Assembly: GCA_947624695.1 (NCBI GenBank)
Contig: CANQLN010000029.1
Span: 1-10,392, forward strand
Direction: 5' to 3'
Length of the DNA: 10,392 nucleotides
Source: an uncultured Bacilli bacterium
GTDB lineage: Bacteria; Bacillota_I; Bacilli_A; RF39; UBA660
The translations under genes were made by a program, and so were the position numbers. Shown in pieces: positions 1 to 6,587 of the stretch. The notes beneath the pieces were generated by a model. It saw only the letters and a list, made by a program, of their open reading frames with translations, was not told where the DNA came from and searched no databases. The number at the start of each line of letters is the position of its first letter. The first letter of the stretch is position 1.

Positions 1-58
1 ACAGTTACGGTATTGCCCACTCCAACGACGCATCCAACACCGGCGGTGTTCGTCCGTG
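1..58 (+). repeat. DGR variable repeat (VR), 3' part
   Basis: It aligns without gaps to positions 717-774. Of 58 positions 50 are identical, and all 8 mismatches are at template adenines: VR positions 6 (A to T), 13 (T), 18 (C), 21 (T), 22 (C), 27 (G), 42 (G) and 43 (G). None of the 38 non-adenine positions differ. The last 15 nt (44-58) contain no adenine in the template and are identical in both copies, as expected for an IMH-type element where mutagenic homing starts. The 5' limit of the VR is beyond the left edge. Confidence 0.96.
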
Positions 59-77
59 CTTTTTCATTGGGGGTTAA
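1..77 (+). CDS. DGR target protein with variable C-terminus, 3' end only
   Basis: The window begins inside this gene. Only the last 25 codons (from position 3) and the TAA stop are present. They encode a Ser/Asn/Gly-rich stretch that ends GGVRPCFFIGG. The GVRP-type ending close to the C-terminus is typical of the C-type-lectin-like fold (FGE-sulfatase or DUF6273-like) that carries the variable repeat in many DGR target proteins. In such proteins the variable residues form a ligand-binding surface, and in phages the target is usually a tail or receptor-binding protein. Codons up to position 58 match the template repeat downstream except at template adenines, so this is the diversified locus. 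Six residues differ from what the template would encode: Asn becomes Tyr, Ile, His, Ser, Asp and Gly. The rest of the gene is outside the window, so its role in the particle is inferred. Confidence 0.85.
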   Translation, partial: SYGIAHSNDASNTGGVRPCFFIGG

Positions 78-81
78 GAAT

Positions 82-106
82 CTCCTCGGCCTTTACGGTC
101 GGGGAG
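82..106 (+). promoter_or_regulatory. Hairpin downstream of VR (DGR homing hairpin)
   Basis: An inverted repeat pairs 82-91 with 97-106: a 10-bp stem with two G-T wobbles, capped by a 5-nt loop TTTAC. It begins 5 nt after the target gene's stop codon and 24 nt after the end of the VR. In the Bordetella BPP-1 DGR a hairpin or cruciform just after the VR enhances target recognition, and the position here matches. No T-run follows (TGATAATATAAAT), so it is a poor match for an intrinsic terminator, though it could add some 3'-end stability to the target mRNA. Confidence 0.75.
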
Positions 107-136
107 TGATAATATAAATAAAAGGGGAAATGATTG

Positions 137-775
137 ATGAGCGTATTAAAAAGAAAAAGAAATATTTCTAATTTGGAATTCTATCATAATGCTTTAAAAC
201 TAAGAATGATGATGACCGAATTTTTGCTTAAAGATTTTGGATTAAAGGATAGAAGAAGAAACTTGGAATATGCGAAAGAAATATACCATTTTAGTGATGA
301 AGATATAAATCAATTAGAAAATATATTAACTTCTTATAATATGAAAAATAGTTTTATAGATTGTTTTCCATCTTGGTTCATCGATAAAGAGAGAATGTAC
401 TTTATGGATTTATTAAGAGATTTGATTCATAATATAACTTGTGCTAATACAATATATATAACAAATAAAGAGGAATACTTTGAAAGAAGAAATTATCAAA
501 ATAGAGCAATATCTATATGCGAGGATTTATTACAAGAAATGCAATATATTATATATGTATGTCATCCTAATGCTGAAAAATATATGGTTTATGTGGATAT
601 TATTGAATTAGAAATAACTTTATTAAAGGGTTGGAGAAAATCAGATAATAAGGTTGCTAAGAATTTGGGTAACTTCTATAACTCTTCGGTTTCTGGTTCG
701 AATTTTGCTAATGTGAACAGTAACGGTAATGCCAACAACAACAACGCATCCAACACCAACGGTGTTCGTCCGTGA
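137..775 (+). CDS. avd: Avd-like DGR accessory protein with TR-encoded C-terminal tail
   Basis: This 212-residue protein is predicted to be largely helical up to about residue 172. Helices include residues 12-34, 54-66, 84-105, 112-141 and 144-168, and the helical part ends in LLKGWRKSD, similar to Avd and related four-helix-bundle proteins. Avd is a positively charged pentamer that binds the DGR reverse transcriptase and template RNA and is needed for mutagenic cDNA synthesis. Classical Avd has about 125 residues, so the region between the first and second core helices is longer here. From about residue 176 the protein becomes Asn/Ser/Gly-rich (YNSSVSGSNF, then NGNANNNNASNTNGVRP) because the reading frame runs through the template repeat, in the same phase as the target gene. 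ATG 137 was chosen for its 9-nt spacing from AAGGGG at 122-127; TTG 134 and ATG 130 sit too close. Family assignment rests on context plus helix pattern. Confidence 0.8.
   Translation: MSVLKRKRNISNLEFYHNALKLRMMMTEFLLKDFGLKDRRRNLEYAKEIYHFSDEDINQLENILTSYNMKNSFIDCFPSWFIDKERMYFMDLLRDLIHNITCANTIYITNKEEYFERRNYQNRAISICEDLLQEMQYIIYVCHPNAEKYMVYVDIIELEITLLKGWRKSDNKVAKNLGNFYNSSVSGSNFANVNSNGNANNNNASNTNGVRP
661..774 (+). repeat. DGR template repeat (TR)
   Basis: Positions 717-774 are the donor copy of the VR at 1-58. All sequence changes in the VR occur at adenines here, and 20 of the 58 bases are adenine, mostly as AAC/AAT codons. Mutating the first two bases of AAY yields many amino acids but never a stop codon. 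The 3' end (760-774) is a 15-nt adenine-free run identical to the VR, the IMH* counterpart; identity ends at 775 (A against C in the VR). The 5' limit cannot be set because the matching VR sequence lies outside the window. About 661 is an estimate from the rise in G+C and the switch to Asn/Ser/Gly codons. The repeat overlaps the 3' end of the Avd-like gene and reads in frame with it up to the TGA at 773-775. Confidence 0.92.
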
Positions 776-903
776 TTTTAACCCATAAGATAGAAAGTAG
801 ACTACGGGTCGATTTATGGGATTAAAAGGAGAGGTTATCCAGTCCGAAAGGCGAATAGATATTCTGACACTTTTTGATAAGTCAATTAAGTTAGGAGCGG
901 AAT
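775..903 (+). ncRNA. DGR spacer RNA between TR and reverse transcriptase
   Basis: This 129-nt non-coding stretch joins the TR to the reverse transcriptase gene. In the BPP-1 DGR the equivalent spacer is part of the template RNA, binds the RT-Avd complex and supplies the priming site for cDNA synthesis. Visible structure includes a 7-bp pairing of CCCATAA (782-788) with TTATGGG (814-820), enclosing a 25-nt segment. No open reading frame of note is present. The 3' part contains the RT ribosome site (AGGAG at about 891-895). The RNA role is inferred from position and known DGR architecture. Confidence 0.6.
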
Positions 904-2025
904 ATGAAAAATTATTTAGTTAATAGTAACTATCTTATAAACAGTTATATGGAGGCGAGAAAAGGATGTTCTTGGAAATATAGTATACAGCATTATGAAT
1001 ATAATCTTTTAAAGAATATAAGAAGGGCGCAAAAAGAATTACAAGAAGGTTCATATAGGCAACAGGATTTTTATTGTTTTTATCTTAAAGAAAGAGGAAA
1101 AGATAGATATATACGTTCAATCACCTTTTACGATAGAGTTATACAAAGGGCTTTATGTGATTTATTAGTTCCAGTAGTAAATCCTTATTTGATATATGAT
1201 AATGGTGCAAGTTTAAAGGGAAAGGGAATTGATTTTGCTAGAAATAGAATAGTAAAACATCTAACGAGTTATTATAGAAATTATAGTAATAAAGGTTATG
1301 TTCTTATGATAGATTTTAGTAAGTTCTATGATAACATAATGCATAAACCTTTAATGGATATGTATAAAAGAATAATAGATGAGCAATTTATTATTGATTT
1401 GATTGAGCATTTAGTGAATAGTTTTTCATTTAAAGTTTATGAATCTAATAATTTAGAAATGAATGATTTATATGATTCTTTAATTTATTCCAGAATGCCA
1501 AAAGAGGATAGATTTAAGATATTGAATAAATCTTTAGGGATAGGCAGTCAAATATCTCAAATCTCCGGTATATACTATCCAACAGAAATAGATAATTTTA
1601 TTAAGATAGTATGTGGTATAAAATATTATGGAAGGTATATGGACGATACATATATTATTAGTAATAACAAGGAAGAGCTACAAAGATTATACATCGAAAT
1701 ACAAAAGATATGTGATAAGTTAGGTATATTTATAAATACAAAGAAAACACAAATATATAGAATCGACAAAGGATTTACTTTTCTAAAAATAAAATATAGA
1801 ATAACCGAAAGTGGAAGAATTATGAGAATACCTGTTAAAAAGAATTTTGTTAGAGAAAGAAGAAAATTAAAAAGTTTCAAAAAATTATTAGATAATAATA
1901 AAATGACTTTAAGAGAAATAGAGGAACAATATGGTTCTTGGAGAGGTAATCTTGTTAAATTTGATTGCCATAATTCTTTACTTAATATGGATAGACTTTT
2001 TTATAGTTTATTTTATAAGAAATGA
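904..2025 (+). CDS. DGR reverse transcriptase
   Basis: This 373-residue RNA-dependent DNA polymerase copies the TR RNA into adenine-mutated cDNA that replaces the VR. Motifs appear in order. RYIRSITFYDRVIQRAL (about 68-84) and NGASLKGKGIDFA (100-112) are the N-terminal RT blocks. Motif A is VLMIDFSKFYDNI (133-145), with catalytic Asp137. The DGR-specific LGIGSQISQ (211-219) stands where retroviral and group II RTs have their QGxP-type block and is linked to low fidelity opposite adenine. The catalytic YMDD is at 245-248, followed by the TKKTQ block (279-283) and FTFLKIKY (291-298). The thumb is residues 310-373. There is no endonuclease or maturase domain. Length is normal for DGR RTs. About 30 residues between motif A and the GSQ block (about 172-205) look like an insertion. 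ATG 904 has TAGGAG upstream. It follows the TR as in other DGRs and ends 31 nt before the portal gene. Confidence 0.97.
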   Translation: MKNYLVNSNYLINSYMEARKGCSWKYSIQHYEYNLLKNIRRAQKELQEGSYRQQDFYCFYLKERGKDRYIRSITFYDRVIQRALCDLLVPVVNPYLIYDNGASLKGKGIDFARNRIVKHLTSYYRNYSNKGYVLMIDFSKFYDNIMHKPLMDMYKRIIDEQFIIDLIEHLVNSFSFKVYESNNLEMNDLYDSLIYSRMPKEDRFKILNKSLGIGSQISQISGIYYPTEIDNFIKIVCGIKYYGRYMDDTYIISNNKEELQRLYIEIQKICDKLGIFINTKKTQIYRIDKGFTFLKIKYRITESGRIMRIPVKKNFVRERRKLKSFKKLLDNNKMTLREIEEQYGSWRGNLVKFDCHNSLLNMDRLFYSLFYKK

Positions 2026-2056
2026 TATAATAAATAATAGAAGGAGGAGATAACGG

Positions 2057-3784
2057 ATGCCTAAGAATAAAGAAAGGTCTATGATTGTTAATAATAATCT
2101 AGGTGGAGGTCAAATAGTATATGATAATGACTTAAATAAAGAAAAGAACAATGATACTATTGAAACTTATAATGTATCGGCAAGTAATATAGAAATAGAT
2201 AAACTAGTTCAAAAATGCTATGAAGAATTTAATAATAGCGAAGATAGAAAGTTAATGTTAACTGGTATCAAATACTATAATAATGATTCTGATATAGATA
2301 ATAAAACAAGATATGACCATTGCGGTACACAAGGTAAACCAAATAATAAGTTATCTAATGCTAAATTACATAAAAATATGATGCGTAAGTTAACTAGGCA
2401 AAAGGTCAATACATTATTAGGTAAACCATTTAGTATTGAAACTGAGAATGAGAATTATAAGGAAATATTAGAAGATACTTACTTTACTAAATATATGAAT
2501 AGAAAAATATATAACCTATGTAAAGAAGCAATCAAAGAAGGTATTAACTGGTTAAATGCTTACTATGATGAAAATGGGGAGCTATGTTTTAGAAGAGTAC
2601 CAGGAAATCAAGTAAAACCATTCTGGGAAGATAGAGAACATACTAAATTAGCCCAACTTATTCATTATTATGAAATAGAAGTATATAATGGGGATGAAAA
2701 AGAAACTACTACTTACGCTGATTATTATAGTAAAACTGGAGTTATCCATTATGTAAAAGGCGATAAGGGATTTGAAAGAGATTCAGAAAGACCTAAAGAA
2801 GAAGGTAATTTCCAACTAATGGTACCACAAACTACTGATATAGTAAATGATAAAGGTGAAATAGTAGAAACCACATATAAATTAGATGAAGAAGGAAGAA
2901 TAGTATTTGAACCACAAGAAATGGTTTGGGATAAATTACCTTGGATACCATTAAAGTATAATGAAGAAGAAACTAGTTTAGTTAAATATATAAAATCATA
3001 TCAAGACCAATATGAAAAGATATTTAGTACTTTGAATGATATATTAGCTGATATACCAGAAGCCATTAAGTGGTTTAAAGGTTATGGTGGTACTGACTTA
3101 GAGGATTTAACAGAAAAGATAATGGAATATAGGGCAGTACTAATAGATAGCGATGGAGATTTAGGTACATTAGAAACTCCTATAGATATAGAAGCATTCA
3201 ATGCGGTATTGGATAGATTAAGAAAAGATGCCTACGAAGATGGCGGTGGAGTCGATATGCAAAACGATAACACCGGCGATAAGAGTGGGGTAGGATTAAA
3301 GTTCTTATATTCAGATTTAGATTTAGACCTTCACGAATTAGAAGATGAAGTAGAAGTCTTCTTTGAATGGTTACTATGGTTTATAGATTTTGATATCAAT
3401 CTTAAACAACATCAAGATTTTAGCGAAGAAGAAGTAACATTCAAGTTTAATAGAACAAATATAATGAATGAACAAGAAATGATATCAATGATAAATAGTA
3501 GTAGGGATATGATACCAGATAGTATCTTATTACCAAAACATCCATTCGTAGAAGATGTAAGTGAAGTAGAGGATGCTATAGAAGAACAAAGATTAGCGGA
3601 AGAAGAGGAGATGCAAAAAGAAATTGAGATGTATGGCAACCAACCTTTAAACTCTAACTTTAACTCTCCATCAAAACTTCCTAAAGTAACAAGTAGTTCT
3701 TCTAATAGCAAATCAAGCAGTAACAGCAATACTAATAAGGATGTTAAAAAAGAGGGTAGCTCAAAGAGTAATGTAAATAGTTAG
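2057..3784 (+). CDS. Phage portal protein (SPP1 Gp6-like)
   Basis: The 575-residue portal subunit forms the dodecameric ring at the capsid vertex through which DNA is packaged and ejected. SPP1-type portal features include the early helical block HKNMMRKLTRQKVNTLLGKPF (about 105-125), then EGINWLNAYYDENGELCFRRVPG, then a beta-rich wing region. Next come KYIKSYQDQYEKIFSTLNDIL and a GVGLKFLYSDLDLDL segment (about 411-425) before the long stem/crown helices, which include NIMNEQEMISMINS. The N-terminal ~55 residues are polar and variable. The last ~50 are low-complexity Ser/Asn/Lys, probably disordered. AAGGAGG at 2041-2047 lies 9 nt before the start. It is followed by the MuF-type protein, as portal genes usually are. 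Upstream one would expect the large terminase, but the DGR RT is there instead. Confidence 0.93.
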   Translation: MPKNKERSMIVNNNLGGGQIVYDNDLNKEKNNDTIETYNVSASNIEIDKLVQKCYEEFNNSEDRKLMLTGIKYYNNDSDIDNKTRYDHCGTQGKPNNKLSNAKLHKNMMRKLTRQKVNTLLGKPFSIETENENYKEILEDTYFTKYMNRKIYNLCKEAIKEGINWLNAYYDENGELCFRRVPGNQVKPFWEDREHTKLAQLIHYYEIEVYNGDEKETTTYADYYSKTGVIHYVKGDKGFERDSERPKEEGNFQLMVPQTTDIVNDKGEIVETTYKLDEEGRIVFEPQEMVWDKLPWIPLKYNEEETSLVKYIKSYQDQYEKIFSTLNDILADIPEAIKWFKGYGGTDLEDLTEKIMEYRAVLIDSDGDLGTLETPIDIEAFNAVLDRLRKDAYEDGGGVDMQNDNTGDKSGVGLKFLYSDLDLDLHELEDEVEVFFEWLLWFIDFDINLKQHQDFSEEEVTFKFNRTNIMNEQEMISMINSSRDMIPDSILLPKHPFVEDVSEVEDAIEEQRLAEEEEMQKEIEMYGNQPLNSNFNSPSKLPKVTSSSSNSKSSSNSNTNKDVKKEGSSKSNVNS

Positions 3785-3796
3785 GAGGTTTAATTT

Positions 3797-5425
3797 ATGA
3801 ATTCAGATAAAATAAAGGAACTGATAAAGAAGAATCATAACTATTGGCAAAGTAGGGCATTAAATAATGAGTTAAATACTATACTTAATGAAGAAGATTA
3901 TCTTAGAAGATTAAAATCAATATATGATAAGGCTTCAAAAGATATAGATGATAAAGTGGCTCAAGTCTATGCTAGATATGCTAAAGAGAATAAGCTGACT
4001 ATGGATGAGGCTTATTCTATTTTACCTAAAAAGATAGAAAAAGAGTATAAGAATGATTTAGCAGATTATATCTCTAAAGCAAAAAGTGGAGACCCTAAGT
4101 GGTATAACTATTTATTGAATCAATCTCTAATGAGAAAACATACCGTGTTAGATGAGTTAAGAACTAACCTAAGAAAAACAGTATATGAAATAGATAACGA
4201 AAATACTCAAGGTAAATTCTTGGAAAAGATTTATACAAGTTCTAATTATAAAGCCCAATATGAAGCAGATTTACTAGGGCAATTAGAAACCTTTACTTTA
4301 ATAGATAAAGATAAGATAGAAGCATTGTTAAGAGAGAACTGGTCCAGTGGCGGAGGTTTTTCAGAAAATATATGGAAGAACAAAGACCAACTTGTTAAGG
4401 CATTAGATGATATCTTAGTAAAAGGATTTGGTACTGGAGATAGTTATGAAAAGATGTCAAAAGCATTAGCAAAGAGGATGGATACTAGTTATAAAAATGC
4501 AATGAGGTTAATTAGAACAGAAGCATCAAGAATGAGTACTCAAGGCTCTTTAGCACAATATAAAGAGATGGGAGTAACCCAAGTAATTAACATTGCTACC
4601 TTAGATGATAGAACTTCTGATATATGTATGAGTATAGATGGTTTAATAGTAGATATTGATAAGGTGGAAATCGGATTGAATGCTCCACCTTACCATCCAT
4701 ATTGCAGAACAGTATTAAGTCCATACTATGAAGGCAATGAGCCAGAAACAAGAATGTATAGACCTAACGGTAATGGTAAATCTACTAAAGGTAGATATAG
4801 AACCTATGACCAATTCTTAGAAGAAGAATTAGGAGATAAGAAAAAAGCGGAAGCAATAAGAAGTACTAGAAATGATTTAACAACATTATTAGTTGCTACT
4901 GCATCCTTATCAGCACCTAAACCAATAGAACCTGATATCAAATATACTAATCCTAACTATGAATCAGAATTGCCTGATAAAGATAGGGAAACATTACTAA
5001 CTATGAAAGGACCAACTATCAATAATATAAATAGTAAACTATCCAATGGGGAAGAATTGGGAGAGGAAATAGTTAAGAAGATAGAGGAAATAGATTCAGC
5101 ATTAGATAAGTTACAATATTATAATGGAGAAGTAACAACAGATATTAAACCAGGAAATAACAATCCTTTAGATGGATTAGGTATTGGTGATATATGGCAA
5201 CCTAAGAAATATCTATTTAGTACAAAGAAAAATAAGTACTATGATAATGCTAAGTATAGATTAGTAATAGTTAGTAAAACTGGTAGAGATATTAGTAAGA
5301 AAATATCTAACTATAAAATAAATAAAGAGGTAATATTTAAGCGCAATACTAAGTTTAAGATAGTTGATATAAAAGTTAAAAATGATACAGTATATTATTA
5401 CCTATCAGAATATATAGATGAATAA
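3797..5425 (+). CDS. MuF-type minor head protein with C-terminal ART-like domain
   Basis: This 542-residue protein belongs to the SPP1 Gp7 / Mu gpF head-morphogenesis family, a few copies of which sit inside the capsid near the portal. The MuF domain (about 140-312) has LIRTEASRMSTQ (238-249), LDDRTSDICMSIDG (269-282) and PPYHPYCRTVLSPYY (297-311). The paired Cys277 and Cys303 with the HPxCR signature are diagnostic. After a linker, residues about 395-542 resemble the ADP-ribosyltransferase exoenzyme fold found at the C-terminus of many MuF proteins. They include a helical segment (EIDSALDKLQYYNGEV), GIGDIWQPKKYLFSTKK with the Ser-Thr element at 475-476, and INKEVIFKRNTKFKIVDI ending in the E511-type strand. 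The usual catalytic Arg position reads Thr and the first residue of the E-x-E pair reads Asn, so activity is doubtful. AGGAGG precedes the ATG, 12 nt after the portal stop. Confidence 0.88.
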   Translation: MNSDKIKELIKKNHNYWQSRALNNELNTILNEEDYLRRLKSIYDKASKDIDDKVAQVYARYAKENKLTMDEAYSILPKKIEKEYKNDLADYISKAKSGDPKWYNYLLNQSLMRKHTVLDELRTNLRKTVYEIDNENTQGKFLEKIYTSSNYKAQYEADLLGQLETFTLIDKDKIEALLRENWSSGGGFSENIWKNKDQLVKALDDILVKGFGTGDSYEKMSKALAKRMDTSYKNAMRLIRTEASRMSTQGSLAQYKEMGVTQVINIATLDDRTSDICMSIDGLIVDIDKVEIGLNAPPYHPYCRTVLSPYYEGNEPETRMYRPNGNGKSTKGRYRTYDQFLEEELGDKKKAEAIRSTRNDLTTLLVATASLSAPKPIEPDIKYTNPNYESELPDKDRETLLTMKGPTINNINSKLSNGEELGEEIVKKIEEIDSALDKLQYYNGEVTTDIKPGNNNPLDGLGIGDIWQPKKYLFSTKKNKYYDNAKYRLVIVSKTGRDISKKISNYKINKEVIFKRNTKFKIVDIKVKNDTVYYYLSEYIDE

Positions 5426-5430
5426 ACTGT

Positions 5431-5448
5431 AACATATAATAATAATGA
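5431..5448 (+). repeat. 18-nt intergenic repeat, first copy
   Basis: Identical to 10239-10256. It starts 6 nt after the minor head gene stop and lies just upstream of the nested stem-loop of the scaffold leader. It contains TATAAT at 5435-5440. It could be a weak phage promoter -10 region or a leader element; function unknown. Confidence 0.4.
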
Positions 5449-5455
5449 ATAAATG

Positions 5456-5501
5456 ATTCCAACTTTATTCGAGGCTCGCTTACCTCGGAAAAAAGCGGAA
5501 T
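5456..5501 (+). promoter_or_regulatory. Nested stem-loop in the scaffold gene leader
   Basis: In the 97-nt gap between the minor head and scaffold genes, three arms nest: ATTCC 5456-5460 with GGAAT 5497-5501, CTTT 5463-5466 with AAAG 5492-5495, and CGAGG 5470-5474 with CCTCG 5483-5487 around an 8-nt loop. It ends 6 nt before the GAGGAGGAG ribosome site of the scaffold gene. No T-run follows, so it is not a typical terminator. It could be an RNA processing or stability element, or could tune translation of the scaffold. Function is inferred only from position and pairing. Confidence 0.4.
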
Positions 5502-5522
5502 AATAGAGGAGGAGAATTGTTT

Positions 5523-6173
5523 ATGAAAGATAAGTTAGTTAAATTAGGATTAACTGATGAAATGGCTCAAAAGGTTATTGATAACTTCGGAGATGTAGTT
5601 GATGGCGAATATGTAACCAAAGCAAGATTCAATGAGGTTAACAAAGAATTAAAACAAGCCAAAGATACTATCACAGAAAGAGATAGTCAAATCGAAAGCC
5701 TAAAGAATGATGAGACTTCCAGCGAAGAACTTAAGAATAAAATTAAGGAATTAGAGAAATCTAATAAGGAAGCCGCAGAAAAGGCAAAAGCGGAGTTAGA
5801 TGCAGAACGTAAAAGTAATGCAATCAAACTTGAGTTAATGGGAAAAGTTCATAATGCTGATATTACTATGTCACAATTAAAATTAGATGAAATTATAATG
5901 GATGACAATGGTAAAGTAAAATCAGGATTGAAAGAACAATTAAGTGCTTTGAAGAAAAGCGATAGTTATTTGTTTATAGAAGATACAAATAACAATGGTG
6001 ATAATAATGGTAACAATCAAAATAATGAGCCATATGTAAAAGGTGCCACTCCAAAAGATGGAGAAGGAAGTAAACCTAGTAATCTATCTAAGGGAGAACA
6101 ATTTGCTAAGAACTTAGCCGCAAAAACTAACGAGGCATTAAAGAGTTCTAAAGAAAGTTCTTATTTTGATTAA
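5523..6173 (+). CDS. Capsid scaffolding protein (phage Gp20 family)
   Basis: This 216-residue protein is rich in Lys and Glu. It helps the major capsid protein assemble into a procapsid and is then removed. The N-terminal module has a helix, then DGEYVTKARFNEVNKELKQAK (about 25-45), the characteristic start of the Gp20 minor structural/scaffold family. A long coiled coil covers roughly 35-105 (DTITERDSQIESLK, ELKNKIKELEKSNKEAAEKAK). A short helical region around 105-150 follows, then an Asn/Gly-rich linker (NNNGDNNGNNQNN) and a Lys/Ser-rich tail that may bind the shell. ATG 5523 was preferred over TTG 5517 because GGAGG at 5508-5512 is 10 nt from the ATG but only 4 nt from the TTG. It sits between the MuF gene and the decoration/capsid genes, the normal position for a scaffold. 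Confidence 0.85.
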   Translation: MKDKLVKLGLTDEMAQKVIDNFGDVVDGEYVTKARFNEVNKELKQAKDTITERDSQIESLKNDETSSEELKNKIKELEKSNKEAAEKAKAELDAERKSNAIKLELMGKVHNADITMSQLKLDEIIMDDNGKVKSGLKEQLSALKKSDSYLFIEDTNNNGDNNGNNQNNEPYVKGATPKDGEGSKPSNLSKGEQFAKNLAAKTNEALKSSKESSYFD

Positions 6174-6197
6174 AATAAATGAAGGAGGGAAAATAAG

Positions 6198-6587
6198 ATG
6201 AAAGTAGTTCAAAATGAATACGGAAAACCAGGAATTGATATCTTATTCAATCTTGACCCATATTCAGCAAGACCTATAATGGTTGATGATACAGAAGTAT
6301 CAGCTGATGAAAAAACTGGTAAAAAGATTGTTAAGGCTGGTTCAATCTTAAGTAAAGAAGGAAAAGTAGTTAATGATGATACTGCTAGATATGTTTTACT
6401 TAAAGATGTTGATGTAACTAATGGTAAAGCACCAGGTGCTGGTGTATATCGTGGTACATTAGACAAAAAGAAAATTGAAGAGTATACTTCAGTTACTATT
6501 GAAGAAGCCGCAGAGTTAGCATTAAGAGGAATAATCTTTATGTCTGATAAAGATTTAGATTATGTAACTACTACTGCTACACCCTAA
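6198..6587 (+). CDS. Capsid decoration protein (lambda gpD-like), zero-frame product
   Basis: This 129-residue protein resembles head decoration proteins that bind the outside of the mature capsid at three-fold sites. The pattern is recognisable: KAGSILSKEGKVVNDDTARYVLLKDVDVT (about 46-74) corresponds to the 'add value, allow default, Ala/Gly-rich' beta-domain of gpD-type proteins. GAGVYRGTLDKKKIEE (80-95) follows, then a helix with EEAAELALRGIIFM (102-115). The gene order decoration protein, then gpE-like capsid, matches lambda D-E. GAAGGAGGGAAAA at 6181-6193 is a strong ribosome site, and nearly the same 13-nt string precedes the tail sheath gene. The reading frame ends in ACA-CCC-TAA, where a +1 shift would continue into the C-terminal domain described below. 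The short form should be the main product. Confidence 0.78.
   Translation: MKVVQNEYGKPGIDILFNLDPYSARPIMVDDTEVSADEKTGKKIVKAGSILSKEGKVVNDDTARYVLLKDVDVTNGKAPGAGVYRGTLDKKKIEEYTSVTIEEAAELALRGIIFMSDKDLDYVTTTATP

Noticed and set aside
82..106. Intrinsic terminator for the target gene
   Set aside because: The stem is strong, but no T-run follows it, and position fits a DGR homing hairpin better. A minor role in ending transcripts is not excluded.
734..745. AAC microsatellite / simple trinucleotide repeat
   Set aside because: The four AAC units are part of the TR, where AAC codons are used because they diversify without making stop codons; the VR has already lost the repeat.
1626..1880. Open frame on the minus strand inside the RT gene (84 codons); others at 3412-3729, 6209-6466, 7870-8079, 8158-8340 and 8697-8894
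   Set aside because: They lie wholly or almost wholly antisense to well-supported genes, lack ribosome sites and recognisable domains, and arise from AT-rich codon composition.
904..2025. Group II intron, retron or abortive-infection RT
   Set aside because: There is no maturase or endonuclease domain and no retron msr/msd. The LGxGSQ motif and the adjacent VR/TR pair with adenine-only differences identify a DGR RT.
5435..5440. Promoters at TATAAT boxes (also 10243-10248)
   Set aside because: No convincing -35 element at proper spacing; TATAAT-like strings are common in such AT-rich sequence. Reported only as a repeat.
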